60,459 nt of DNA from Acidobacteria bacterium 13_2_20CM_57_17 (GCA_001914785.1 MNDE01000040.1:1-60459), one strand, 5' to 3'. Positions 1 to 8,869 are shown, counted from the stretch's first letter. The notes: generated by a model not told the origin, from the sequence alone. Made by a program: numbers and translations.

Positions 1-517
1 TAAGAGCAAGGCCTCGTACGTCTATCAGACTATGGGAGAGCCCTATGTTGAGAAGGTCGTGGAACCGACGTTACGCGCGGCGATTCGCGCGGCTACTTCC
101 GCGCACTCCGCGAACGCCTTGTACACGAATGCTCGCGAATTGGTGCAAGCGCAAATCCAAGATGAGCTGACCAAGGAACTCGCGCCGCGGGGGGTAATCG
201 TGGAAAACGTGCTGCTGCGCGATGTGCAACTGCCGGCGATGCTCAAAGGCTCGATCGAAGCCAAGCAGCAGGCCGAGCAGGACGCGCTCCGAATGAGTTT
301 CATCTTGCAGAAAGAAAAGCAGGAAGCGGAGCGGAAGCGCATCGAGGCCCAAGGCATCGCGGACTTCCAGAAGATCGTTGCCACAGGGATCAGCGCGCAA
401 CTGCTCGAATGGAAGGGGATCGAAGCTACAGAGAAGCTGGCGGCGAGTTCCAATGCCAAGGTCGTGATTATAGGCAATCCGAAGAATGGCTTGCCACTCG
501 TGCTGGAACCAAGGTAA
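1..517 (+). CDS. SPFH/prohibitin-family membrane protein, 5'-truncated by the window
   Basis: The reading frame is open from base 2, so the start lies upstream; the first internal Met is at 32. The visible part (about 172 residues) is the end of an SPFH/Band-7 domain: an RAAIRAAT helix, an 'RGVIVENVLLRDVQLP' strand, then a long charged helix (AKQQAEQDALR...KEKQEAERKRIEAQGIADFQ) typical of the prohibitin coiled coil, and a short hydrophobic C-terminus. SPFH proteins form membrane-anchored oligomers linked to quality control and membrane domains; the specific role here is unknown. The N-terminal membrane anchor is outside the window. Confidence 0.85.
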   Translation, partial: KSKASYVYQTMGEPYVEKVVEPTLRAAIRAATSAHSANALYTNARELVQAQIQDELTKELAPRGVIVENVLLRDVQLPAMLKGSIEAKQQAEQDALRMSFILQKEKQEAERKRIEAQGIADFQKIVATGISAQLLEWKGIEATEKLAASSNAKVVIIGNPKNGLPLVLEPR

Positions 518-545
518 ACGGCACATAGGCACGCATGCGGCACAG

Positions 546-854
546 ATGGGAAATTACATGCGCGGTGATGAAAACAGGAATCTCTGGACGTATCTCCAAG
601 TGGGACTACTTGTATGTACTCTGGCTATCGGATTATCCGAGTACTCCTTGTGGGAGCACTATGTTGTTACCCGGCCTAGGGCGAGGCAGGTTGAAGCCGG
701 GAGAACAATACCGCTAGTGAGTCACGGGGTGGTCGTGTACCTGACACAAAATGAAAAGCGAAGACTCACACTCCTCACCTATGTTGGAAACGGAATTGGC
801 CTTGTATTCGTGTTGTTTTCTATTTGGAAGCAATTCTTACGACAGGGGTCGTGA
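546..854 (+). CDS. Small two-TM membrane protein, unknown function
   Basis: About 102 residues from the ATG at 546; an in-frame ATG at 558 is equally possible and neither has a strong ribosome binding site. Two hydrophobic segments are visible (about residues 18-34, LQVGLLVCTLAIGL, and near the C-terminus, VGNGIGLVFVLFSIW), separated by a polar loop of about 45 residues, so both ends should lie on the same side of the membrane. I recognise no family. It lies between the SPFH gene and the BlaI operator region. Frame-wide hydrophobic patterning supports it as a real gene, but only moderately. Confidence 0.5.
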   Translation: MGNYMRGDENRNLWTYLQVGLLVCTLAIGLSEYSLWEHYVVTRPRARQVEAGRTIPLVSHGVVVYLTQNEKRRLTLLTYVGNGIGLVFVLFSIWKQFLRQGS

Positions 855-879
855 GCGGGAACTGCCCCGTCCCGTGAGT

Positions 880-917
880 ACGAAGATTTTCGTTGACAAT
901 ACGAAAACCTTCGTATT
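880..917 (+). promoter_or_regulatory. Promoter and double operator of the BlaI/M56 operon
   Basis: Two inverted repeats flank and overlap a TTGACA -35 box at 893-898. The first is ACGAA-gatt-TTCGT (880-893). The second is AATACGAA-aacc-TTCGTATT (898-917), a perfect 8-base inverted repeat. A TATTAA-like -10 (914-919) lies about 15 bases after the -35. BlaI/MecI repressors bind such dyads at their own promoters, so this is probably the autoregulatory operator. Transcription would start only a few bases before the ATG at 929, giving an almost leaderless mRNA. Confidence 0.75.
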
Positions 918-928
918 AAGCTCCGCGC

Positions 929-1318
929 ATGTCGAACGAACAACCGCAAAAGCCAACCGCGTCTGAGCTGGAGATCCTGCGAGTGCTGTGGGAGCGCGGG
1001 CCTTCCACAGTCCGTGACGTCCACGAGGCGCTGCAGGAAAAGAAGGACCTCGGCTACACCACCGTCCTGAAGCTGCTACAAATTATGACCACCAAGGGCA
1101 CGGTGCGCAGAAACGAAGAGCAGCGCGCCCACGTTTATGAGGCATGCCAGCCTGCGACGGAGACCAAGCGCCAACTCGTCGGCGACGTCCTGCAGCGGGT
1201 GTTTGAGGGCTCGGCAAGCGAATTGATGATCCACGCGCTGGAGGGCCGGCGAACGTCCAAGGAAGAGCTACATGAGCTACGGCGACTTCTGGACGAGTAC
1301 GAGAGGAGAAACCGATGA
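929..1318 (+). CDS. blaI: BlaI/MecI/CopY-family transcriptional repressor
   Basis: 129 residues, the usual length of the family. The N-terminal winged helix (about residues 10-80) contains 'ELEILRVLWERGPSTVRDVHEAL' and 'YTTVLKLLQIMTTKGTVRR', both diagnostic of BlaI/MecI; the C-terminal helices (about 85-129) form the dimerisation region. It should repress its own operon by binding the palindromes at 880-917 and be inactivated when the M56 protease downstream is triggered. Its TGA overlaps the ATG of the M56 gene (ATGA), suggesting translational coupling. No Shine-Dalgarno precedes the start. Confidence 0.92.
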   Translation: MSNEQPQKPTASELEILRVLWERGPSTVRDVHEALQEKKDLGYTTVLKLLQIMTTKGTVRRNEEQRAHVYEACQPATETKRQLVGDVLQRVFEGSASELMIHALEGRRTSKEELHELRRLLDEYERRNR

Positions 1319-3222
1319 GCAGTTTCGCGAATTGGATTTCGCCGGAGATTTTGGGGACGCTCGGCTGGACTTTGTTGCACTTTCTGTGGCAAGGAGCGGG
1401 ATTGGCGGCGTTGTTCGCCGTGGCGGCAGCGGTTTGCCGAAGCGCATCGGCGCGTTACGCGCTGGCGGTGGGCGCGCTGGTATTGATGATGGTATCGCCA
1501 GTGGTCACATTCACATGGCTGAAGGCGCAACCGAATCCGGTCGTTAGTACTGGGGCAGAAGGAGCCTTGACGTGGGCGAGATCGTCCACCCACCACGCGA
1601 CCGCGCTGTCAGGCTCCCGCGCCCCTGTCGCCGAATCCGGGGCTGGACAGGCGACGGGGATGTTGTGGTTGGTGGAGGCGTGGTTCCTTGGCGTTCTATT
1701 GCTGAGCCTGAGGACGGCGGGCGGACTGATTTTGATCGAAAGAATGCGGCGCAAAGAAATCAAGGCGGTGGGAGCGGAACTGTACGCGAAATGCGTGGCG
1801 CTGCAAAGGAGAATGGGGCTCGACCGCGTGATTCGATATTGCGAATGCCACCGGCTGGACGCGCCGGCGGTGCTGGGATGGTTCCGTCCGGTGGTGCTGC
1901 TGCCGGTGAGGGCGCTGACGGGCTTGACGGAAGCGCAAATCGAAGCGGTTATCGCGCATGAGCTGGCGCATATCCGCAGACTCGATTGCTTCGTGAATCT
2001 TTTCCAGATTGCGACGGAAACGCTGCTGTTCTACCACCCGGCGGTCTGGTGGGTAAGCCAGCGAGTTCGCGCCGAGCGTGAGAACTGCTGCGACGATGAG
2101 GCGATTGTGATTTGCGGCGACGTTGTGAATTACGCGCGGGCGCTGACGTTGATGGAAGAGTGGCGAACGGCTCCTGCATTGATGATGGCGGCCAATCGCG
2201 GGCCGCTTGCGGAGCGCGTGATGCGGCTGCTCGGATGGAACGGAGGGGCCGGAAGAATTCGTGTGGCGGGACTGGCGGGCAGCTTCGTATGCCTGGTGGG
2301 AGCGCTGCTGGCGGGCAACGCGTTTCTGGGAATCGCGCATGCGGCGCTGGGAGCTAGCGCGCCTTCGAATCAGGAACAGAAGAGCAGCAGCGTGATTGTC
2401 GTGAAGCCGGAAACGACTGCCGCGAAGGCGCGTACCGCTCAAGCGGCGAAACCCGTGCCCGCCCCAACGGCCCAACCCACGCCAAAGCCGCAAACGAGCC
2501 CGGGCAGCGAGCCGCAGACGACGAGCGATGGCAAGAGGCAATCGTACATGGATGCGATGGCGGCTGCGGGCATCAAGATCACGGACGTGGACGAACTCAT
2601 CGCCCTGAAGATCCAGGGCGTGACGCCGGAGTACATCAAGGGGATGCACGATCTTGGATTGCAACCCAACGCGGAAGAACTCATTGGGATGAAAGTGCAG
2701 GGCATCACGCCGGAATACGTTCGCGAGATGAGGAAGTTTGATGCCCACGTCGGCACGGATGAGCTGATCGGGATGAAAGTGCAGGGCATTACACCGGAAT
2801 ACATCACCGAGATGCGGAAGTACTACTCCAACCTGAATGTTGAGGACTCCATTGGAATGAAAGTCCAGGGCATAACGCCGGAATATGTTCGCGGCTTCCA
2901 CGACCTGGGATTGCAGCCGAACGCCGAAGACGTCATTGGGCTAAAGGTGCAGGGCGTGACCCCGGATTACGTGAAGGAAATGCGGGCCATAGGGCTTAAA
3001 CCAAATACGGAAGAACTTATCGGGATGAAAGTGCAGGGAGTCACGCCGGAGTACGTGAAGTCGATGCAAGCGGCAGGCTTCAAGGACCTGGAGTGCGACG
3101 AATTGATCGGCGCAAGAGTGCAAGGGATTACGCCGGAGTTCATCGAGAAGGCGCGGAAGCATGGATTTCAGAACCTGACGCTGGACAAACTGATGGCGCT
3201 CAAGCACGCAGACATTTTGTGA
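1315..3222 (+). CDS. BlaR1/MecR1-like M56 sensor metalloprotease with C-terminal 28-residue repeats
   Basis: 635 residues. The N-terminal half is a polytopic membrane domain with the M56 zinc motif HELAH (residues 215-219) and a downstream ENCCDDE (Glu262 as likely third ligand). A membrane segment (about 315-335) is followed by a Pro/Ala/Thr-rich linker (about 355-415). In place of the penicillin-binding sensor of classical BlaR1, the C-terminus (about 424-635) holds seven full and one partial 28-residue repeats of the form DELIGMKVQG(I/V)TPEY(V/I)..M. The protease should cleave BlaI on signal; the repeats are probably the extracytoplasmic sensing part (inference). The next gene carries related repeats. 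Confidence 0.88.
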   Translation: MSSFANWISPEILGTLGWTLLHFLWQGAGLAALFAVAAAVCRSASARYALAVGALVLMMVSPVVTFTWLKAQPNPVVSTGAEGALTWARSSTHHATALSGSRAPVAESGAGQATGMLWLVEAWFLGVLLLSLRTAGGLILIERMRRKEIKAVGAELYAKCVALQRRMGLDRVIRYCECHRLDAPAVLGWFRPVVLLPVRALTGLTEAQIEAVIAHELAHIRRLDCFVNLFQIATETLLFYHPAVWWVSQRVRAERENCCDDEAIVICGDVVNYARALTLMEEWRTAPALMMAANRGPLAERVMRLLGWNGGAGRIRVAGLAGSFVCLVGALLAGNAFLGIAHAALGASAPSNQEQKSSSVIVVKPETTAAKARTAQAAKPVPAPTAQPTPKPQTSPGSEPQTTSDGKRQSYMDAMAAAGIKITDVDELIALKIQGVTPEYIKGMHDLGLQPNAEELIGMKVQGITPEYVREMRKFDAHVGTDELIGMKVQGITPEYITEMRKYYSNLNVEDSIGMKVQGITPEYVRGFHDLGLQPNAEDVIGLKVQGVTPDYVKEMRAIGLKPNTEELIGMKVQGVTPEYVKSMQAAGFKDLECDELIGARVQGITPEFIEKARKHGFQNLTLDKLMALKHADIL

Positions 3223-3255
3223 TCTTCGCGGGAAATGAGGAGAGGAGCAGGTCCC

Positions 3256-4287
3256 ATGAGTCTGAAACGAACGATTGGTTTAATTCTGGTAATCGCGGGA
3301 GTGATTCTGGGAGTCGCGAAGGCGCTTGGGAGCGAGCCGCAGAGCGGCGATTGGACCATCCGGCGCTCGGAAATTCCGGGCAAAGTAGAGTTTTCCTTGA
3401 TGGATTCGCGCGCCGGACATCACTTTCATACTAGTTCGGACTGGCCGGCGAGCGATTTTTCGGGACTGGATTTTTCCAAGGCGGGGCGGCAGGAAGTTCA
3501 TTTCACGATCGCGCGGGACGCCGGCAAATTTGAATGCGACGGATTTCTGCACGACGGCGAAGGCGCTGGGCTGTTTCATTTCATAGCCGACCCAAAGTAT
3601 GCGCAGGAGATGAAGTCACTCGGTTTAGAGAGGATAGAGGAAGATAGGCAGTGGGCGATGGCCATCCACGATGTCAGCTTGAAATTTGCCCGGGACATCA
3701 AGGCGCAGAACCTGCAGGGGCTGGACACGGACAAACTCATTGCTTTCAAAATTCACGGGGTGACGCCCGAGTTCATTGCAGGCATTCGCTCAGCGGGTGT
3801 GAATGTTTCAGACAGCGACAAACTGATTGCATTTCGCATTCATGGCGTGTCGCCGGAATTTATCGCGGGGATTCGCGCGGCTGGGCTGAACATCACGGAT
3901 AGCGATAAACTCATCGCCTTCCGCATTCACGGAGTGACGCCGGAAATGGTGAGCAGCCTCAAACAAACCGGTTATGAGCCGGATGCGGACAAACTTATCG
4001 CGATGAGAATTCATGGGGCGACGCCGGAGTGGGTGGCCGAATTGAAGAAACAAGGTTACGACCACGTGGATCTCGACAAGCTCATCGCGTTCCGGATTCA
4101 TGGGGTGTCACCGGATTTTATCGGCCAGCTCCAGAAGCTGGGGTACTCACATCCGGAACCGGACCAACTGATAGCCATGCGCATTCATGGAGTGACGGCC
4201 GGCTTCATTTCCGGGCTGCAATCGCGGGGAATGAAAAATCTGACGATCGATCAGCTGGTGAGCCTGCGGATTCACGGGATCGATTGA
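3256..4287 (+). CDS. Exported repeat protein paired with the M56 sensor
   Basis: 343 residues from the ATG at 3256, chosen because AGGAG-like sequence (3238-3250) precedes it; an in-frame ATG at 3235 lacks one. Residues 5-24 form a signal peptide or anchor. Residues about 32-150 make a distinct domain (WTIRRSEIPGKVEFSL...FTIARDAGKFECDGFLHDGEGAG). Residues 157-343 are six full and one partial 28-residue repeats, (D)KLIAFRIHGVTPEFI..., clearly related to the M56 repeats but with IHG where those have VQG. It lies 33 bases after the M56 gene, in the same operon. Function unknown; a partner or ligand of the sensor is an inference. Confidence 0.8.
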   Translation: MSLKRTIGLILVIAGVILGVAKALGSEPQSGDWTIRRSEIPGKVEFSLMDSRAGHHFHTSSDWPASDFSGLDFSKAGRQEVHFTIARDAGKFECDGFLHDGEGAGLFHFIADPKYAQEMKSLGLERIEEDRQWAMAIHDVSLKFARDIKAQNLQGLDTDKLIAFKIHGVTPEFIAGIRSAGVNVSDSDKLIAFRIHGVSPEFIAGIRAAGLNITDSDKLIAFRIHGVTPEMVSSLKQTGYEPDADKLIAMRIHGATPEWVAELKKQGYDHVDLDKLIAFRIHGVSPDFIGQLQKLGYSHPEPDQLIAMRIHGVTAGFISGLQSRGMKNLTIDQLVSLRIHGID

Positions 4288-4307
4288 GGGCCGCTGGCCG
4301 CTGAAAG

Positions 4308-4886
4308 CTAAGGCTTAGGTGTGGTTTCCGAACTCTCCTGAGCCGCAGGCAGGGCCGCCAGTTTGGCTTTTAGTTGCTCGAGTTCTTGCTGTTTATCGCT
4401 GATTTGCTGCTTAAGGGCGTCCAGTTTCTGTTTCCCAGCAGTGTTTTTCGCGTAATCGGGACTGGAATAGACCGAGTCCTGATCCAATTGATATTCGCGC
4501 TGGAGAAGATCGAGATCACTTAGCGCTTCCTTGATCTTCTCCTTTAATGCGGCGCGCTCCTTGCGCGCATCGTCTTCTGAAGAAGTCTTGGAGCTTTCCG
4601 CAGGCGCATTTGCCGCGCCTGGGGCGGACTGCGCCGGCGTCTGCGGAGTACCGGGTATTCTAAGTTGGTCGGCGGCAGCGCTCTGCACATCACCCTTCTT
4701 TACTTCAAGGTTTTCGTCCGTGATGACCTTGGTGGGTTTTTCGGAGTTCTTCTTCTGCGCGCGTGCCCGGCGGGCGGCTTCCGCGACGGACTGAGTATCC
4801 TGCGATTGAGCAAAAGCAACTGCGGGAAGAAGGGTTGCCGACAGTACGACCGGCAGAGCAAGGCGCAATGTGGTTCGGCAAAACAT
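4308..4886 (-). CDS. Secreted coiled-coil protein, unknown function
   Basis: 192 residues from the ATG at 4886, preceded by GAGGAG seven bases upstream; upstream Met codons (4901, 4955) are less likely. A clear signal peptide ([27 protein letters not shown]) predicts cleavage after AFA. The mature protein has an Ala/Arg-rich helix ([14 protein letters not shown]), a Pro/Ala/Ser-rich linker, then a long charged coiled coil (about 100-180) with Leu heptads ([37 protein letters not shown]). No enzymatic motif. Probably periplasmic; similar short proteins are frequent in acidobacteria, but I cannot name a family. Confidence 0.75.
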   Translation of the reverse strand: MFCRTTLRLALPVVLSATLLPAVAFAQSQDTQSVAEAARRARAQKKNSEKPTKVITDENLEVKKGDVQSAAADQLRIPGTPQTPAQSAPGAANAPAESSKTSSEDDARKERAALKEKIKEALSDLDLLQREYQLDQDSVYSSPDYAKNTAGKQKLDALKQQISDKQQELEQLKAKLAALPAAQESSETTPKP

Positions 4887-5060
4887 AGTGCTACTCCTCA
4901 TGACAATCAAAGATGGATCAATTCTCAAGATACGCTGGCCGAGCGAAAATGACAATTCGAAGTGTCAAAACGACGCGAATGTGCAAACGCAGTGAGTTGG
5001 AACGAACGCGGCGCTGGTCGTAGATATCACGAGCCTCGACTTGACCAGGCCAGGAATCCG

Positions 5061-6110
5061 TCAACGGGTTACCGCTGGGAGCTGCGACGAGACTTCTCGG
5101 AAAGAGAAATGTGTCTGCAGGTTCTTTACCGGCTGGCCGTTCACCTCCCCGTAAGGATAGATAAAATAATTCAAGGGCTCACCCTTCTGATCCGGTGACA
5201 GCCGGATATCGCGGCCGTAGGTGAAAAAAACGCGATTGGCGTCGTGCCCGCCGAAGAAGAAGTCACGCTTGGCAGGATTCTTCCAGGCTTCCGAAGCATC
5301 CACAGGAACCCAGCCAAGGCCCGCGAGATAGAACTCAGCCCAGCAATGGTAACCGGAGATGTCGCCTTCGGTCTTGTTTTCGGGCAGCGGGAAGCCGATT
5401 TCAAACCGAGCGGGGATACCGGAGGAACGCATCATGCCGATGAAAAGAGAGTGAAAATCCGTGCAGTTACCGCGTTTTGAAGTGCAGGCCCAGACGGCAT
5501 CGCCGCGGCCCCAGCCCTCACCGGATTTGTCATAGCGCATGGTGGCGAGCACGTAATCGTAGATGTGCCGGGCTTTTTGGATTGGAGTCGTATCACCGGC
5601 GGCATGCTCCCTGGCAAGCTCGGCGATTGGGCCGTTCAGCGGGACGAGTTTGTCAGGTTCGAGGTAACGTTGCAGATCCGGATCGCGGGGCGCAGGGGCA
5701 GCGCCGTTCTGCAGTGCAGCTGCATCCAGAGCAACCCTGTGCTCGCGACGGACGGCGGTAAATCGCAACACTACGTCAAATCCCGCAACCGATTGCTGCA
5801 TTGTCGGCGTGAAGGCCGCAAAGGCATTGCCGTATTCGGGATCGTGGCCCCAGACGTGGCTTGCGGCGCTATCGACACGCAAGCCGCGAATGTCCTGGTA
5901 GCCATCGGCCTGTGGCAATGGAATCCAAAGATGGGTTGGGCCACCGGAATCTGCATTAGCGGGAACATGCACCTGATACGTGAATTCAAACGAGCGCGCG
6001 GGCACCGCTCCGCTCGGTTCCGCCGCAGTCGCACGGCCCCGATGGACGGCAACAACGGCAAGCACTACAAAACTGAGAATCAGCGCGAGCGCGAGGCGGA
6101 AGCGAGTCAT
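5061..6110 (-). CDS. Exported transglutaminase-like cysteine protease-fold protein
   Basis: 349 residues from the ATG at 6110, with AGGAG seven bases upstream. Residues 5-23 are a signal peptide or anchor. The transglutaminase-core triad is visible: Cys216 (RGNCTDF), His255 (YHCWAEFY) and Asp271 (WVPVDASEAW). The N-terminal part (about 40-170) resembles the beta domain before bacterial transglutaminase cores. Such proteins are thought to act as peptidases or amidases in the cell envelope; the substrate is unknown. It diverges from the gene at 6225. Confidence 0.88.
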   Translation of the reverse strand: MTRFRLALALILSFVVLAVVAVHRGRATAAEPSGAVPARSFEFTYQVHVPANADSGGPTHLWIPLPQADGYQDIRGLRVDSAASHVWGHDPEYGNAFAAFTPTMQQSVAGFDVVLRFTAVRREHRVALDAAALQNGAAPAPRDPDLQRYLEPDKLVPLNGPIAELAREHAAGDTTPIQKARHIYDYVLATMRYDKSGEGWGRGDAVWACTSKRGNCTDFHSLFIGMMRSSGIPARFEIGFPLPENKTEGDISGYHCWAEFYLAGLGWVPVDASEAWKNPAKRDFFFGGHDANRVFFTYGRDIRLSPDQKGEPLNYFIYPYGEVNGQPVKNLQTHFSFREVSSQLPAVTR

Positions 6111-6224
6111 GTCAGGACTCCTGCAATGGAAGGTAAGGCCCGGAATAGCGCCCATACGATTATACTGGATTGAGAAATTAAGCAACTGCCATGCCCGGGG
6201 GCAAAGGAATTGCTGAATCACAGG

Positions 6225-6689
6225 ATGATCCTTTTGTTTGCGCTGGCAACTAGCATGTGGGCGGGGAGAGTCTACGCTCAGGCGCCCGAGACTGAAGGGC
6301 AAACACCAACGTCAACCGTTGTCGCTCCCGGAGGCAAGAGTCAGATCGAGGAACGAATGCAGCAGCACCGCTTCTGGGACAAGAAGAATGCCTGGTTGTT
6401 TGCCGGCGTCGGAGCGGCGCGGACGTTTGATTATTTTTCAACGTTGAATTTGAGGCGGCGAGGAGACCAGGAAATCCTAGTGACCAACGATCTGGTGGAT
6501 AATCACGCGGCGTTTGCAGTGGTCGAAGCCGCGGGGACTGGCGTTTCGATCGGAGCGTCATATTTGTTCCATCATTACGGCCATCACAAACTGGAGCGCT
6601 GGACTTCCATCGTGCACTTTGGACTGGCGACATCGGGCGCGGTGCGAAACTACTGCCTCAAGACGTCTCATCCAAGAAGCACTCAGTAG
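6225..6689 (+). CDS. Exported small protein, unknown function
   Basis: 154 residues from the ATG at 6225; an upstream TTG at 6210 extends the frame by five residues, but AAGGA at 6204-6208 is too close to serve that TTG and rather far from the ATG. A signal peptide (MILLFALATSMWAGRVYAQA) is clear. The mature part has 'RFWDKKNAWLFAGVGAARTFDYFSTLN' and two weakly hydrophobic stretches (AVVEAAGTGVSIGASYLF, SIVHFGLATSGAVRNYCL), suggesting membrane association. His-rich YLFHHYGHHKLE is notable. No family recognised. Confidence 0.65.
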   Translation: MILLFALATSMWAGRVYAQAPETEGQTPTSTVVAPGGKSQIEERMQQHRFWDKKNAWLFAGVGAARTFDYFSTLNLRRRGDQEILVTNDLVDNHAAFAVVEAAGTGVSIGASYLFHHYGHHKLERWTSIVHFGLATSGAVRNYCLKTSHPRSTQ

Positions 6690-6746
6690 CTGCATGCATC
6701 GCGCGCGCAGAAGAAACGCACCGCTGTACCATCCGTCTAACTCAAT

Positions 6747-8237
6747 GTGATGAAATCTTGCAGTGCGAATAACTGTCCGGCAAACACGCGCCGCGTGAAG
6801 AGCTTGGCAGAGACTCCGCGGAAAGTAGCGTTTGCAAGTTGGCGAGGTGCTCTTGTGCGACGGCGGCTGTCCCGTTTCGCGCTGATCCTTTGCGCGAGTC
6901 TGTGTTTCGTTGTGGCGTCGCGCGGCTCTTCAGTACCCACGCCTTCTGCGCATGCGGAAACGCGGACGGCGCTGTCCTCGCCGCAGCAAGGCGGTTCTTC
7001 GCAGAGTTCGTTTCCGGGACCGAAGACTCCGGAACAGACCAGGACGGAACAATACACGCTTTCGCATGAGCGACAGGCCAAGGCTGTGGCGTACTCGCGG
7101 GCGGGCTACACGCTTTACTTCCTCTCGTATTTTCTTGGCGGGCTTTTCCTTTTTCTGATCCTTCGGCTGGGCTGGGCCGCAAAGTTTCGCGACATCGCGG
7201 AAAGGGCCAGCGACAAGAAATGGATCCAAGCATTCGTTTTCGTGCCGCTTCTCTTCGTGACGCTCGACGTTCTGGACCTGCCTGTGCACGCGTATTGGCA
7301 TTCGCTTTCGTTGCATTACGAACAGTCCATTCAAGGCTGGGGATCGTGGTTTTGGGATTGGACCAAGGGGGAGTGCCTAAGCTTGGCATTTGGAATCGTT
7401 CTGGTCTTGATCCTGTTTGCCGTAATGCAGCGCAGCCCGCGGCGCTGGTGGCTGTATTTCTGGTTTCCTGCCGTCCTGATTCTTCTCGGACTTATCGTGA
7501 TCACTCCTCTGGTCATCGATCCGCTGTTCAACAAATTTGAGCCACTGAGCAAAGAACATCCCGATCTGGTCGCCGCTATTGAGAAACTCACGAAACATGC
7601 CGGCGTTTCCATTCCGCCGGACCGCGTGTTCCTGATGGCAGCGAGCAAGAAAACGAATGCTCTTAACGCATATGTGACGGGATTGGGAGCGTCGAAGCGG
7701 GTGGTGATTTGGGATACCACGATTCAAAAGACTTCCAACGATGAATGCTTGTTCATTGTGGGACATGAGCTCGGCCACTACGTCCTAGGACACGTTCGCC
7801 AGGGCTTTTTGACGGGAGCAGCCGGGTTGCTATTGGCGCTCTACTTCCTCTTTCGAGGCCTGCATTGGGCGCTGCATCGCTGGGGCAAGGATTGGAAGCT
7901 CTACGGGCAGGAAGATTGGGCTTCGCTAGCGGTGCTGCTCTTGCTTCTGCAAGTGCTGCTGTTCGTTTCTTCGCCGGTCATCAACGGTTATAGCCGCATG
8001 CAGGAACATGCCGCGGACGTTTACGGACTGGAAGTGATCCACCGACTGGTCCCGAATTCGGCTGAGGTGGCCGCGCACGCGTTCCAGGTTCTTGGCGAGC
8101 TGGATCTTGCGGATCCCAATCCGCCGCCGCTTATCACCTTCTGGCTCTATTCGCATCCGCCGTTGGCAGACCGCTTGGTGTTCGCGCACGCGTACGACCC
8201 CTGGTCAAAAGGGGAATCGCCGAAGTACGTGAAGTAG
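6747..8237 (+). CDS. M48-family membrane metalloprotease (Ste24-like CAAX protease)
   Basis: 496 residues. The zinc motif HELGH is at 340-344, with Glu420 in MQEHAADVYG as third ligand: the Ste24 arrangement. Several hydrophobic segments surround it (about 120-140, 165-185, 205-255, 355-375, 390-415), typical of integral-membrane Ste24 proteins. The first ~100 residues contain an extra hydrophobic segment and an Ala/Ser/Thr/Gln-rich linker, so the true start is uncertain; 6747 and 6750 are adjacent ATGs. Likely role: cleavage of membrane proteins or peptides. It converges with the CGNR gene. Confidence 0.88.
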   Translation: MMKSCSANNCPANTRRVKSLAETPRKVAFASWRGALVRRRLSRFALILCASLCFVVASRGSSVPTPSAHAETRTALSSPQQGGSSQSSFPGPKTPEQTRTEQYTLSHERQAKAVAYSRAGYTLYFLSYFLGGLFLFLILRLGWAAKFRDIAERASDKKWIQAFVFVPLLFVTLDVLDLPVHAYWHSLSLHYEQSIQGWGSWFWDWTKGECLSLAFGIVLVLILFAVMQRSPRRWWLYFWFPAVLILLGLIVITPLVIDPLFNKFEPLSKEHPDLVAAIEKLTKHAGVSIPPDRVFLMAASKKTNALNAYVTGLGASKRVVIWDTTIQKTSNDECLFIVGHELGHYVLGHVRQGFLTGAAGLLLALYFLFRGLHWALHRWGKDWKLYGQEDWASLAVLLLLLQVLLFVSSPVINGYSRMQEHAADVYGLEVIHRLVPNSAEVAAHAFQVLGELDLADPNPPPLITFWLYSHPPLADRLVFAHAYDPWSKGESPKYVK

Positions 8238-8260
8238 CCGTGAGGAAGGCAGGACCAAGC

Positions 8261-8869
8261 TTAATTGGAAGCGTGGCGCGCCGATGGGTGATTGCGCGCA
8301 AAAGCAGCTACTTTGCTGCGGTTGCCACAAACGGCCATGGAACACCATCGCCGGCGCCGCGTGCGCGAATTATCGTAGAAGAACATGCCGCAACCCGGAT
8401 TGGCGCAGACTCGAAGGCGTGCGCGTGCGCCTTCGGCGACAATCTCTGCCCCGGACCGGGCCACGGCGGCGAGCAGCCAGTCAAGACCGCCCTCTCTGGC
8501 CACAAATTCGATTTTCCAGGAATTGTCCTGACCGACAAGCTCGTCGTGCCCCTCAGTGATACGCAAGATTTCGTTTATGGGGGCGATCCATCCCGCGAGT
8601 ATCCTTTGCTTGCGAATCATGGCCGCGAATACTTTGCGCAGGGCTGTTCCGAGCCGCCATGCCTTCTGGAGTAGGGCTTGCGCAGCTTGCAGGTCGGACT
8701 GCGGCAGGCTCAGAAGGTGTGCTCCGCGCTCGGATGAGACTATATCGGTCGACTCCAGAAAGAGGATTAGACGTTCCCAGGGCAGGTTTGCGTTTGAAGG
8801 AGTCGCGTTGGCAAAATCGACGGAGAGCCGTCCACCCAGCAACGGCAGCCGAGAGTCAGTGGAAGGCAT
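8261..8869 (-). CDS. CGNR zinc-finger (ABATE-domain) regulator
   Basis: 202 residues. The C-terminal 45 residues are the CGNR zinc finger: RVCANPGCGMFFYDNSRT....RWCSMAVCGNRSKV, with four zinc cysteines and the CGNR signature. The N-terminal part (about 10-150) is the Ala-rich ABATE stress-associated domain (LGGRLSVDFANA at its start). Members are presumed DNA-binding stress regulators. It diverges from the DUF1223 gene at 9029, across a 159-base gap. Confidence 0.88.
   Translation of the reverse strand: MPSTDSRLPLLGGRLSVDFANATPSNANLPWERLILFLESTDIVSSERGAHLLSLPQSDLQAAQALLQKAWRLGTALRKVFAAMIRKQRILAGWIAPINEILRITEGHDELVGQDNSWKIEFVAREGGLDWLLAAVARSGAEIVAEGARARLRVCANPGCGMFFYDNSRTRRRRWCSMAVCGNRSKVAAFARNHPSARHASN

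Noticed and set aside
1696..2901. Long minus-strand ORF (401 residues)
   Set aside because: Antisense to the M56 gene; His/Arg-rich composition and no family motif.
2581..3215. Possible CRISPR array or satellite from the 84-base period
   Set aside because: The repeats are in frame and diverge at codon third positions; they are protein repeats of the M56 gene. No spacers.
929..3222. Classical beta-lactam sensor operon (BlaI-BlaR1 with penicillin-binding domain)
   Set aside because: The M56 protein has no transpeptidase-like sensor motifs (SxxK, KTG); the C-terminus is a repeat array, and the metallo-beta-lactamase is 47 kb away.
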